The notes beneath the pieces are model-generated. The model had not been told where the DNA came from, did not search any database, and worked only from the letters and a program-made list of their open reading frames with translations. The translations under genes and the position numbers were made by a program. From Terrimicrobium sacchariphilum (GTDB lineage: Bacteria; Verrucomicrobiota; Verrucomicrobiia; Chthoniobacterales; Terrimicrobiaceae), in assembly GCF_001613545.1 (NCBI RefSeq), contig NZ_BDCO01000002.1:806001-870000 (forward strand): a stretch of 64,000 bases of DNA. The letters run 5' to 3'. Shown here in pieces: positions 18,371 to 27,398 of this stretch; the first letter of the stretch is position 1; each line of letters starts with the position of its first letter.

Positions 18371-21133
18371 ATGAAAAGCTCACAAATTCAGCAGATCAAG
18401 GTCGTCTCCAACACTCACTGGGACCGCGAGTTTCGGCGGACTTTTGAAAAGACGCGGCGACGGCTGCTCACGATGATGGATGTCACGCTCGACATCCTGG
18501 AAAAGGACCCGGACTACGCCTCGTTCACGATGGATGGCCACTCCATCATGATCGACGATTACCTGGAAATGCGCCCGGAACGCCGTGCGCTGGTGGAGAA
18601 GTTGGTGAAGGAGCGCAGGCTCATCCTCGGCCCCTACTACACGCTGGCCGAGGAGTTCAGCATCGGACAGGAGTCGCTCGTCCGCAATCTGCTCTGGGGC
18701 CGCCGGACGGTGGAGAAATACGGTGGCAAGGTCGGCACGGTGGCCTACACGCCGTCCTCGTGGGGACAGACCGGCCAGCTCCCGCAGATCCTCGCGGAGT
18801 TTGGGCAGAAATACATGATGTTTTACCGCGGCATCTCGCATCATGAGGCCGATGCCGAGTGGATCTGGGAGGCGCCCGATGGCACGCAGCTCACCGCGAG
18901 CCGCTTCGCCGTGTATGCGCGGTACAACTGGTATTACCAGGTCCACCGTGCGGTGACGGCGGACGCGGTCTTTGACAAGGCTTACGAGTGGGATGCCCAC
19001 GAGGAGGTGCCGGTCCGGATCGCCGACGGCCAGGCCGGGGAGGACCTCGCCTTTGATCTCCAGGAGCCGGAGCTGCGGTACGACCGGTCGCGCCTTGAGC
19101 AGGCGGTACGCGACATGATCGAGCGCGAGGGGTCGCACTTTACCACGCCGGTGTTTCTCGCCATGCACGGGCACGACATCTCGGTCGCCCATCCGCTGGA
19201 GTCGCAGATCATCAAGGATGCGCAGGAGATTTTCCGGGGCGAGTACACGATCGAGCATACGGATCTGGAGGGATTCTGGGCGGCGGCGGAGGAGCATCTC
19301 GACCGCAGCAAGCTCGCGGTGCTGAAGGGCGAGAAACGCTCGTATCTCAAGCAGGGCATGTGGACGTTTCTCTTCCCGGGAACCGTCAGCGCCCGCACGT
19401 ATCTCAAGCAGAAGGATTTCTCCGCGACCGCGCGCCTCGTTCGTTATGCCGAGCCGCTGGCTGCACTCGCGGCCACGCTCGGGGCGGAGTATCCGAAGAA
19501 CTACCTGGATCGTGGCTGGAGCATCCTGCTCTCGAACCACACCCACGATGCCAACGGCGGTTGCGCGCCGGATGCGGTCTGCGAGGAAATCGCCGGGCGG
19601 TATGCCAAGGCCTCGGATATCGGCGACATCGTTTCCGAGGATGCGATGTGCCACATCGCGCGGAATATCTCGCCGGAGGGACGTCCCGCCAACGCTCTCC
19701 AGCTCATCGTTTTCAACTCGCTGCCCTTCACTCGCGACGCCATTGTGCCGGTCGACCTGGAGATTCCCTCGACCTACAAGGCGAGGGCGGCGCGTCTCAC
19801 CGCTCCATCGGACCCCGAGGTGGCGCGGCAGCCGATCAGCAGCGAGAAATCCAGCGTCTTTGTCGACAGCATCTGGGAGGTGCCGCGCATCCTCAACTCC
19901 AGCCGCATCAAGTTCCATGCGAAGCTCACGGCTCTCCCTGCGCTCGGCTATCGCGTGTACGACATCATTCCCGAAACCGTCGACCTGCGGACCCGCGGGT
20001 CCATCGTGGTCAATGACACGACCCTGGAGAATGAACACCTGCGCGTCTCGGTGAACGCGAATGGAACGGTCGACCTGCTTTGCAAGCAGACCGGCAAGGT
20101 TTACGAGGGCGTGAACTACCTCACGAGCCAGGGTGAATGCGGCAACGCCTGGAAGCATGTCGCGCCGACCTTTGACCGCACATACAGCAGCGTCGGCGCG
20201 AATGCCGTCATTTGCGTGAAGGAAGCGGGTCCGCTCGTGGGAACGATCGAGGCGGTCTACGACTTCGCGGTTCCGGCCGATTATGGCGATGGAACGGGCC
20301 GCAGCGAGACGCTGGTGAAAATCCCCGTGCGTGTCGAATATCGACTGAACCACGGGTCGCCCCGCCTCGATGTCACGGTGCGGCTCGACAATGTGGCAAA
20401 GGACCACTGGCTGAGGGTGAATTTCCCGACGCATCTCGATGCCAAGGTCAGCACGGCGGACACGCACTTTGATGTGATCTCGCGGCCCGTGGAATTGCCG
20501 GACTCCACCGGTTGGGTCGAGGAGGCCTTTGGCACGCATCCGCTGCAGACCTTTGCCTGCCTGGAAAATGGCGGAGAGACCTTTGCGGTTCTCCCGCAGG
20601 GGCTATTTGAGTTTGAGGCCCGCGAGGATGATGCTTCGACCCTGTCGCTGACGCTTCTCCGCGCCTGCCGCATCAAGCTGGCCGTCAGCGAGGAAAAGCT
20701 GACCGAGCTGCCCGACGAGGGCATCCAGTGCCCGGGCAGGCAGGTCTTCCGTTACGCGCTGGTCGCGGCCGGCGGTGACTGGAAGTCCAATGTCCTGCTG
20801 CAGCAGGCCGATGATGCGGCGCATCCCGTGCGGGCCATCATGACGGGCCGGGGCAAGGGTTCGCTCCCGGGCGAGCAGTCGCTGTTTTGTATCTCCAATT
20901 CCGCAGTGCATGTGAGCGCGGTGAAGCAGGCCGAGGATGGCGAGGGACTCATTATTCGTCTCTTCAATCCCACCGATAAGCCGCAGGAGGTTCCCGTGAT
21001 ATTTGGGAAGACGATCTCGGAGGCGCAACGGTGCGGGATGGACGAAAGCGTGCTGGAGCCGCTATCTGTCGATGGGGCGAAGGTGGCAATCACCGTCGCA
21101 CCGCGGAAAATCTACACCCTTTGCGTACGATGA
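18371..21133 (+). CDS. GH38 alpha-mannosidase homologue lacking the catalytic Asp
   Basis: 920 residues. The start VVSNTHWDREFRRTFEKTRR carries the zinc ligands H16 and D18 of GH38. FTMDGHSIMIDDYLE, FLAMHGHDI and NHTHDANGGCAPDAV (H392 as the last zinc ligand) are all present, followed by the usual C-terminal beta domains. The motif that in bacterial relatives such as MngB reads P-D-S-F-G-x-S-G-Q-L-P is here P-S-S-W-G-Q-T-G-Q-L-P, so the Asp that is both nucleophile and zinc ligand is Ser129. Retained mannosidase activity is therefore doubtful; an altered mechanism or a binding role is possible. It is cytoplasmic and overlaps the HAD gene by 4 bp. Confidence 0.88.
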   Translation: MKSSQIQQIKVVSNTHWDREFRRTFEKTRRRLLTMMDVTLDILEKDPDYASFTMDGHSIMIDDYLEMRPERRALVEKLVKERRLILGPYYTLAEEFSIGQESLVRNLLWGRRTVEKYGGKVGTVAYTPSSWGQTGQLPQILAEFGQKYMMFYRGISHHEADAEWIWEAPDGTQLTASRFAVYARYNWYYQVHRAVTADAVFDKAYEWDAHEEVPVRIADGQAGEDLAFDLQEPELRYDRSRLEQAVRDMIEREGSHFTTPVFLAMHGHDISVAHPLESQIIKDAQEIFRGEYTIEHTDLEGFWAAAEEHLDRSKLAVLKGEKRSYLKQGMWTFLFPGTVSARTYLKQKDFSATARLVRYAEPLAALAATLGAEYPKNYLDRGWSILLSNHTHDANGGCAPDAVCEEIAGRYAKASDIGDIVSEDAMCHIARNISPEGRPANALQLIVFNSLPFTRDAIVPVDLEIPSTYKARAARLTAPSDPEVARQPISSEKSSVFVDSIWEVPRILNSSRIKFHAKLTALPALGYRVYDIIPETVDLRTRGSIVVNDTTLENEHLRVSVNANGTVDLLCKQTGKVYEGVNYLTSQGECGNAWKHVAPTFDRTYSSVGANAVICVKEAGPLVGTIEAVYDFAVPADYGDGTGRSETLVKIPVRVEYRLNHGSPRLDVTVRLDNVAKDHWLRVNFPTHLDAKVSTADTHFDVISRPVELPDSTGWVEEAFGTHPLQTFACLENGGETFAVLPQGLFEFEAREDDASTLSLTLLRACRIKLAVSEEKLTELPDEGIQCPGRQVFRYALVAAGGDWKSNVLLQQADDAAHPVRAIMTGRGKGSLPGEQSLFCISNSAVHVSAVKQAEDGEGLIIRLFNPTDKPQEVPVIFGKTISEAQRCGMDESVLEPLSVDGAKVAITVAPRKIYTLCVR

Positions 21134-22125
21134 TGGTCGATCATATCCCCGGCATAGGCCCGGTCACCGACGAGATCCAGCGGGAGTTCTTATCGCTGGA
21201 GGTCGGCGGCGATGGCATGTTTCGCGTAGGGAAGGAGGGAGTGAAGGCGATCTTCACTCCGCTCGACCGGGTTTCCGAGCTCATCGTCCATGCCGACAAG
21301 ACGCTGGTGTATATCCGGTCGAAGATGGGCTATCCCGCGCTGTACCCGCTGCACGAGGCGAGGTACGAGGGGCCGGCCGAGGCTGTCCTGATGGACCTCG
21401 ACGGCACCAGCGTGCATAGCGAGCATTTCTGGATCTGGGTGATCGAGCAGACGACGGCGCGCCTGCTGGGGAACGCGGGATTTCAGCTCGAGGCGGAAGA
21501 CGAACCGCATGTCTCCGGGCATTCCGTCAGCGAGCATCTCAGCTATTGCATCGACAAATACTGTCCCGACAAAACCGTGGAGGAAGCCCGGCGGCATTAC
21601 TTTGACATCGTTCATCATGAGATGAGCGAGATCATGGCGGGGCGCGGGCGGCCGAATGCCTTCGAACCCGCCCCGGGGCTGGATGAGTTTCTGTACAAGC
21701 TGAAGGAGAACGGCGTAAAGATCGGTCTCGTCACGTCGGGGCTTTATGAAAAGGCCTGGCCGGAGGTGCTGTCGGCCTTTCGCACGCTCAAGATGGGCGA
21801 TCCGCTGGAGTTTTACGACGCCATCATCAGCGCCGGGCATGCCATTCGCAAAGGCCAGTGCGGCACGATGGGAGAACTCGCGCCCAAACCGCATCCGTGG
21901 CTCTATGCCGAGACGGCGCGGGTCGGGCTAGGGATTGATCCCTCCCGCCGCCATCGCGTGATCGGCATGGAAGATTCCGGGGCCGGGGTTGTTTCGATCC
22001 GGCTCGCGGGGTTCTCCGCGATCGGCGTTGAGGGCGGGAATATCGACCGCAGCGGGTCAAATCCCTTCCTCGCTGGCAAGGTGTCGCGCCTGGTCGATGC
22101 CCTGCCGATGATCCTGGATAAATAG
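21130..22125 (+). CDS. HAD-superfamily hydrolase with an extra N-terminal domain
   Basis: 331 residues; the ATG overlaps the GH38 stop (ATGA). HAD motif I is VLMDLDGTSVHSEH (D89, D91), motif II lies in IGLVTSGLYEKAW, the motif III Lys is in ELAPKPHPWLY and motif IV is IGMEDSGAGV. The cap and core resemble beta-phosphoglucomutase/sugar phosphatase members. About 85 residues precede motif I (GPVTDEIQREFLSLEVGGDG...), longer than the usual HAD start, and form a separate small domain. Likely role: dephosphorylating or isomerising a sugar phosphate made by the cluster. It is the last gene of the run. Confidence 0.85.
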   Translation: MMVDHIPGIGPVTDEIQREFLSLEVGGDGMFRVGKEGVKAIFTPLDRVSELIVHADKTLVYIRSKMGYPALYPLHEARYEGPAEAVLMDLDGTSVHSEHFWIWVIEQTTARLLGNAGFQLEAEDEPHVSGHSVSEHLSYCIDKYCPDKTVEEARRHYFDIVHHEMSEIMAGRGRPNAFEPAPGLDEFLYKLKENGVKIGLVTSGLYEKAWPEVLSAFRTLKMGDPLEFYDAIISAGHAIRKGQCGTMGELAPKPHPWLYAETARVGLGIDPSRRHRVIGMEDSGAGVVSIRLAGFSAIGVEGGNIDRSGSNPFLAGKVSRLVDALPMILDK

Positions 22126-22365
22126 ACTTTATTGCCGGACGGCTTGCGGCGGCGCTCCCTGGCTGCCGTCGCGGGCTATCCCCGGCCGGGTGAGGGCGTC
22201 CCTCTCGGGGGCCGCCATGGTATTGACGAGTCTTGCCTGTCGGTTTCTGGCGGACAGGGTGGGAGGTTGAGAAATGGTTGGTATTGTCAAGTAGAGGAGC
22301 GATTCCTCCATGGACGGAAACCAGCATTTTCGATTGGCTTGGTTCGGTTTTACAACATCCCTCCC
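22126..22365. other. intergenic region after the catabolic operon
   Basis: 240 bp of GC-rich sequence between the HAD gene and the Fn3/dockerin-like gene. A small hairpin, CCTGTC/GACAGG around 22238-22260, lacks a T-run. No gene is supported here. Confidence 0.4.
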
Positions 22366-25032
22366 ATGTCTTTTGGTCTCAAGCTCCTCCCACGATTTGC
22401 CCTGCTTCTGGCCTCGGCCTCGCTGCTGAATGCTCAGAGCTTTCCTAATGTCCCGTCCGTCTATGTGCACTACTCGGCGGACAACATGGCCAATGTCACC
22501 ACTGCTCCGCTGAGCCAGACGTTTACTTCCGCGAATGTCGATCTCGCCAACCAGCTGCTGACGGGGCTGCCCGACCTGGGATTTCCCTCGGTGTCAAAGA
22601 GCTTTGCGACGCCGGTCTATTTCTCCACCACTGGCACGCTGCCTGCCCCCCTCCAGCCAAATACACCCTACTACGTGGTGGGCACCGCGGCTGGCGGATA
22701 CAAGGTCTACCCTCTCGCGACCGATGCGGATGCTCCCTATCAACCCGGGTCATTGCTGGGTGAAAAAGTACATATCGCGCAAAATGCCTATCTCGGCGTG
22801 CGCAATGTCGTGTTCACCAATGGCGGCACGGGGACGCATACGCTTTCGACGAAGAAGCTCCTCTTTCAGTTGAATGATCTCACGGCGAACGGATTTAACT
22901 CCGCCGGCCCGAACGCCACCAACAAGCACGCCATGCTGGAGTTGGACACGGATGCCAGCGGGCACTGGTATTTCAAGACCCTTGGCGCGATCTCCAGGGA
23001 AAACTGGGTGGGGTCCTACAATGGATACGGCCCGACGCTGTTCCAGAACGGAGACAAGTACGCGGCCCGGCAGCGCATCGGTAACAAGCGCGTGGTTTAT
23101 CAGATCTTTGTCTGCCGGGTGCGCTCGTTCAAGGAGCGGCAGGTCTTCAAGGTGCTCGATAACCCGACTCATATCAACACGACGAACAACCAGATCAGCT
23201 ATGGCTGGGATTCGCGAATGGTCGGCAAGGTGGCCACGGGCGACCTGATGAGGGTCAAGGCGAGCAGCGGCTCGACCCTGCCCGCGCCTCTCGTCGAGGG
23301 AACGGACTACTACGCAAACAAGGTGGACACCAAGTTCATGACGCTTCACCTCACGGCGGCGGATGCCGCGAGCGGAGCCAATGCCATCGATCTGACCACG
23401 ACCGGCGACGGATCGTTCCTCTTCTACGCTCCGCAGCGTGTCGGCGATGCGCGGCGCTGGAGCTTCTTTGCCGAGGTACTCGAGCCGGGCAGCGGGGGAG
23501 GGAATACGCTCTCCGCGCGCCTTCAGGAGCCGATGCCATCCGGGGCCAGCATCCTGAAGAACGCCACGGCATTCCTGTCGGGAGGCAACAACGGCAATAT
23601 CACGGGCTTCTCCAGTGTGGAGAATCTGACGCCGGTGGTCTTCTGGGTTCCTCCGGGAGCGACCCTGCCGGCGCCTCTGGTGGCGGGAACACGCTACTGG
23701 ATCTCGAAAGCCACGCCGACCGCCTCCAGTGCGCGACTGCATACCAGCCTCGCCAGCGCCCAGGCCGGGGTGGGTAAATCCCTAGCCGCCTCGGGCTGCA
23801 TCACCTACACTGCGGCGGGTACAGGGGAGAGCCTCGTCAGTTACGACGACGACGCGACCTATATCGGCTACGGCACGCTGCAAAGCGCCATCGAGCCGCC
23901 GCCGCTGCGGGTGACCTTTGGCGACTTGAAGGTGCTGGTCTTCAAGATCGACTTCAACGATCCCGATCCCAGCGTCACCAATGCGGTGGCCACCCTCGGG
24001 GTCAATGAAGCTGTCACCTCGACGCGCGCGCTTACGCTGGTAAAAGGAAATACGCCGCCTGCCGTGCAGGACTCGTCCAAGGCGTGGACGCTGTTTAACT
24101 CCGCCCAGGGCCATGTGCCGATCGACCTGGATTGTTATGAAATCGTCTTTGGCAGCACGGACTCGACCGATCCCACGGCGGACATCCAGTCCATCGTGGA
24201 TTACCTCAGGGTGAAGTATAATATCGGAAGCGGAGTCCAGGCTCCGGCCACTCCGGGGGGAGTGACAGCGACGGCGGGTGATCGCCGGGTCTCGCTCTCC
24301 TGGTCGCCCGTCTCCGGTGCCGCGAGTTATCGGGTCAAGGTCGGGTCCTCGCCGAGCGGGCCGTTCAGCCTGCTGGGTGAGGTGGATGGCTCGGCGCAGA
24401 ATTTCCTGCACGAGAATCTCACGAATGGCACCACGTACTATTACCGGGTGTCCGCCGTGAACGCTGGCGGAGAGAGCGTGGATTCCTCGACCGTGCAGGC
24501 GGTGCCAGTGAATCCTCCGGCCTTGACGGGGGCGGTCTCCCGCCGGGTGCATGGGGCGGCCGGGACGTTCGATATCCCGATCTCGATTTCTCCGACTGGA
24601 TCGGTCCCGGTGGAATGCCGCATTGGCTCCGCGCTGACGCTGGTGGCCTCTTTTGACAAGGATATCGTCACTTGCGACGCCGTCGTGACCGCGGGGAATG
24701 CCTCGCTCGCGGAGGACTCCGTCGTCTCCGGCAAGGACGTGACGGTTCATCTCTCCGATGTGTCGGATGTGCAAACCGTACAGGTCGCTCTGGAAAATGT
24801 CACCGCAAGCGACGGGAGTGTGCTCCCCTCCGGCGTCCTGAAGGTCAAGATCCTGAGCGGCGATGTGAATGCAAACTCCGCGGTGAATGCGCTGGACGGC
24901 GCCCTGATAGCGAGCGCTTACGGAAAGCCCCTGGCAACGAATAATTTCCGGTACGATGTCGATGCCAGCGGCTCGATCAACTCCCAGGATAACGTGTTAA
25001 CCGGAAAGCGCTCGGGCAACTCCCAACCCTAG
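22366..25032 (+). CDS. secreted protein with Fn3, cohesin-like and dockerin-like C-terminal regions
   Basis: 888 residues from the ATG at 22366; an open frame continues upstream but the signal peptide (FGLKLLPRFALLLASASLLN) fixes this start. The first 620 residues include two segments of similar wording, GSTLPAPLVEGTDYYANKV and GATLPAPLVAGTRYWISKA, plus GTLPAPLQPNTPYYVVGTA near residue 90, i.e. a thrice-repeated module. A fibronectin type III domain follows (about 626-715: GDRRVSLSWSPVSGAASYRV). Next comes a beta region like a cohesin (about 720-825). The end, GDVNANSAVNALDGALIASA and DVDASGSINSQD (about 830-880), has the paired Asp/Asn loops of dockerin type I. It probably acts outside the cell and may dock to a cohesin-like partner such as the neighbour at 25039. 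Confidence 0.75.
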   Translation: MSFGLKLLPRFALLLASASLLNAQSFPNVPSVYVHYSADNMANVTTAPLSQTFTSANVDLANQLLTGLPDLGFPSVSKSFATPVYFSTTGTLPAPLQPNTPYYVVGTAAGGYKVYPLATDADAPYQPGSLLGEKVHIAQNAYLGVRNVVFTNGGTGTHTLSTKKLLFQLNDLTANGFNSAGPNATNKHAMLELDTDASGHWYFKTLGAISRENWVGSYNGYGPTLFQNGDKYAARQRIGNKRVVYQIFVCRVRSFKERQVFKVLDNPTHINTTNNQISYGWDSRMVGKVATGDLMRVKASSGSTLPAPLVEGTDYYANKVDTKFMTLHLTAADAASGANAIDLTTTGDGSFLFYAPQRVGDARRWSFFAEVLEPGSGGGNTLSARLQEPMPSGASILKNATAFLSGGNNGNITGFSSVENLTPVVFWVPPGATLPAPLVAGTRYWISKATPTASSARLHTSLASAQAGVGKSLAASGCITYTAAGTGESLVSYDDDATYIGYGTLQSAIEPPPLRVTFGDLKVLVFKIDFNDPDPSVTNAVATLGVNEAVTSTRALTLVKGNTPPAVQDSSKAWTLFNSAQGHVPIDLDCYEIVFGSTDSTDPTADIQSIVDYLRVKYNIGSGVQAPATPGGVTATAGDRRVSLSWSPVSGAASYRVKVGSSPSGPFSLLGEVDGSAQNFLHENLTNGTTYYYRVSAVNAGGESVDSSTVQAVPVNPPALTGAVSRRVHGAAGTFDIPISISPTGSVPVECRIGSALTLVASFDKDIVTCDAVVTAGNASLAEDSVVSGKDVTVHLSDVSDVQTVQVALENVTASDGSVLPSGVLKVKILSGDVNANSAVNALDGALIASAYGKPLATNNFRYDVDASGSINSQDNVLTGKRSGNSQP

Positions 25033-25038
25033 AGGCTG

Positions 25039-25656
25039 ATGATTTTCAAAGTCTTCGCCGCCATCGCCGCGCTGGGCGTGATGCTCGCCGCCGACGCCCG
25101 GGCGCAAACCCTCATTCTCGAGCCGAGCGCCACCGAGTTGGGGCCTGGTGACACATTCACACTGAAGGTGTCGCTCAATACGGGCAGCCTGCCGATCGCG
25201 GGATTCTCCGTCTATTTCAACATGGCGGGCACCGACGCGTCGGGGAGCTTCATTGTCCAGTCGGAGACGCTTTCCCCGGACTGGATTTTCCTCGGCGGGG
25301 GACCCACCCTGCCGGAGGCGATTCCGGATACGGGTCTCAGCCAGGACTACGGATACACGGCCACTCCCACGCTGGAGGATCTCCCGGCGAGTACCGATCT
25401 CTGGCTCTTCACTCTTCAGCTTCAGCTCGGCCTCGCGCTGGCCCCGGGCAATTATACGATCCGCACCACGACTGATAGTGGCTTTTACTATGACCTCCAG
25501 AGTGAAGGGGTGCAGGTCTATTTGCCATCCAGCGCCATCGCGGTTACAGTCGTTCCCGAACCCTCCACGCTCTTCCTGGCTTTGACTTCAGCCGGGATCA
25601 TCGTTTTCCTCCGCAGGAAAGTCGGCTCTGATGTGAAATTTGGTCGAAAATGTTAA
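25039..25656 (+). CDS. cohesin-like PEP-CTERM protein
   Basis: 205 residues, starting 6 bp after the previous stop. Signal peptide MIFKVFAAIAALGVMLAADA, then one domain opening LELGPGD-like text (ATELGPGDTFTLKVSLNTG, LPIAGFSVYFNMAG), which is how cohesin-type domains begin. The C-terminus is VVPEPSTLFLALTSAGIIVF followed by LRRK, a PEP-CTERM sorting tail. An additional 12 residues follow the basic cluster, more than usual. Adjacent to a dockerin-like protein, it could be its envelope-anchored receptor; this is inference. Confidence 0.75.
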   Translation: MIFKVFAAIAALGVMLAADARAQTLILEPSATELGPGDTFTLKVSLNTGSLPIAGFSVYFNMAGTDASGSFIVQSETLSPDWIFLGGGPTLPEAIPDTGLSQDYGYTATPTLEDLPASTDLWLFTLQLQLGLALAPGNYTIRTTTDSGFYYDLQSEGVQVYLPSSAIAVTVVPEPSTLFLALTSAGIIVFLRRKVGSDVKFGRKC

Positions 25657-25747
25657 TTATCTGATTGGTTCTGCCATGGACTTTACCCCCTCCCATGGGT
25701 TCTCTTTAACAAGTCATCCACACCAACCCTCCCTCCCATCGTTTCCT

Positions 25748-27211
25748 ATGGATCGCAACACTCTCCCACTCACGAAAATGCTCGCAATGGACAAACGACT
25801 CCTTCGGATTGCCATGGCATCCTGCCTGGTGATGGCATCGGCGGCTCTGACGCAAGCAGCAAACTGGGTGGGTGCCGGCCCCAGTCCCAGCCCCAGTCCT
25901 ACCCCGCCCGTCTACTGGTCAGCAGTTTACGATGGCTCGACTACTACGACCGGGTGGGATTCTGCTGCGCCGAACTCAAATGGAGCCAGTGCGAATTTTA
26001 CGTCAGTAGGAGCGGAACGCGCAACGACACTGGATGCTGCATATACGGTGGGGTCGTTGACTCTCTCAGGAACTTCCTCTGGTGCTCGGCGTATTAATTT
26101 CACTGGTTCGGAAGGCACAAATACTCTCACTTTTAACTCAGGGGATACGGGGCCAGCGACCATCACCAATAACGCATCCGGCAATTCTATTTTTATATAC
26201 ATGGATGCGCGCGTTAATTTGGATGACGATCTCGTGGTTACAAACAATAACGCTGTTTATACGACAAATCCTGGGATTAGGTTTAATAGAGTACTTACCG
26301 GAAATGGTAATTTGACGTTTGTTAACGTTAATAATTCCCTGGCGGGTGGGCAAATTAGTCTTACCTATGCTGGTAGCAGTACATTTACGGGCAATGTGCT
26401 TGTGAAGAAGGGTGCGGTTGTTTTTGGCTCTACGGCGAATGCTTTTGGTGCCACGAGTAATATCATTACCCTGGGCAGTGCGGGAGAGGGTTCTGCGTCG
26501 CTGGTTGGAACGGCCTCTGGTAGTGCATCAACACTGGCCAACAATATTGTCGTTGCATCCGGAACCGGGGGCACTTTGTTGCTTGGAAACTCAGGATCAA
26601 ATTCAGCGGTTAATGCGACGTTTACCGGAACCATCACATTGAATGGTGATGTGTCTCTCATAAGTAACAAGCCCAGCGGCGGCGATGTCCGCTACACAAA
26701 TGTGATTTCTGGAGTAGGATCTGTCACCACTGTCGGGAGTGGTGAAACTCAATTCGGCAACGGAGTCACCGATATTACCAATACCTACAGGGGCAATACC
26801 ACGCTTGCGGATAGCAGTTCGCTCGTTCTCTCCGACAACACTCAAATGACGTTTTACATCGGGAATAGCGGGGTGAACAACAAGATCACGGCAACTGGCT
26901 TTCAAAACGTGCTGACGCTCGATGGAGACTTTGTCTTCGATCTGACCGGAGCTGCCGCCAATGGCACCTGGCAGATTGTGGACGTGAATTTGTTGAACGA
27001 GACATTTAGTTCCTCCTTCAGAGTGTTGTCCACCTCCTCGGTAAACCCTTGGGCGGAGAATAACAACGTTTGGACTTATGTGAACGGGGGCGTGACCTAC
27101 TCCTTCAGCGAAGCCACCGGGGTGCTTACGGCTGTGCCGGAGCCTACGACGGCACTGCTGCTGGGCGGAGGCCTGATGGTTCTCCTGCTTCGCCGCCGCC
27201 GTCGCAGCTAA
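25748..27211 (+). CDS. PEP-CTERM protein with autotransporter-like beta-solenoid
   Basis: 487 residues from the ATG at 25748; ATGs at 25778 and 25787 would give shorter signal peptides (LLRIAMASCLVMASAALTQA). The mature part starts with a Pro/Ser run (PSPSPSPTPP), then low-complexity Ser/Thr/Asn/Gly strands (GNGNLTFVNVNN, YAGSSTFTGNVLVKKGAVVF), the pattern of autotransporter-associated repeats. The tail is VPEPTTALLLGGGLMVLLL then RRRRRS. The middle of the gene is visibly richer in A/T-ending codons than its neighbours. A terminator follows. Confidence 0.85.
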   Translation: MDRNTLPLTKMLAMDKRLLRIAMASCLVMASAALTQAANWVGAGPSPSPSPTPPVYWSAVYDGSTTTTGWDSAAPNSNGASANFTSVGAERATTLDAAYTVGSLTLSGTSSGARRINFTGSEGTNTLTFNSGDTGPATITNNASGNSIFIYMDARVNLDDDLVVTNNNAVYTTNPGIRFNRVLTGNGNLTFVNVNNSLAGGQISLTYAGSSTFTGNVLVKKGAVVFGSTANAFGATSNIITLGSAGEGSASLVGTASGSASTLANNIVVASGTGGTLLLGNSGSNSAVNATFTGTITLNGDVSLISNKPSGGDVRYTNVISGVGSVTTVGSGETQFGNGVTDITNTYRGNTTLADSSSLVLSDNTQMTFYIGNSGVNNKITATGFQNVLTLDGDFVFDLTGAAANGTWQIVDVNLLNETFSSSFRVLSTSSVNPWAENNNVWTYVNGGVTYSFSEATGVLTAVPEPTTALLLGGGLMVLLLRRRRRS

Positions 27212-27233
27212 ACCCTGCGCCAAGGATTGTAAT

Positions 27234-27276
27234 GGCAGCCGTTGTTCCGGGAGGGGGCGACGGCTGCCTGCTTTTT
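27234..27276 (+). terminator. rho-independent terminator
   Basis: GGCAGCCGT (27234-27242) pairs with ACGGCTGCC (27260-27268), followed by TGCTTTTT. It ends transcription of the PEP-CTERM gene ending at 27211. Confidence 0.8.
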
Positions 27277-27398
27277 GGGGCATGGCATGATGCGTTTCCT
27301 GACAGGCTCCAGAACCGGCTCTCCCCGGGAGCGCTGGCGGGCCTGATCGGTTCTGACCCTTCCGTATTGCAGCGTTGTTCCAGCCGATCGAGGACAGT

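Noticed and set aside
18380-20539. Long minus-strand open frame (719 codons)
   Set aside because: Complement of the GH38 gene; composition is that of antisense GC-rich DNA.
22250-22300. Possible third AraC-type box before the Fn3/dockerin-like gene (TATTGTCAAG)
   Set aside because: Only the TATNNTCAAG-like end is similar; the GGGCGAAA half is absent.
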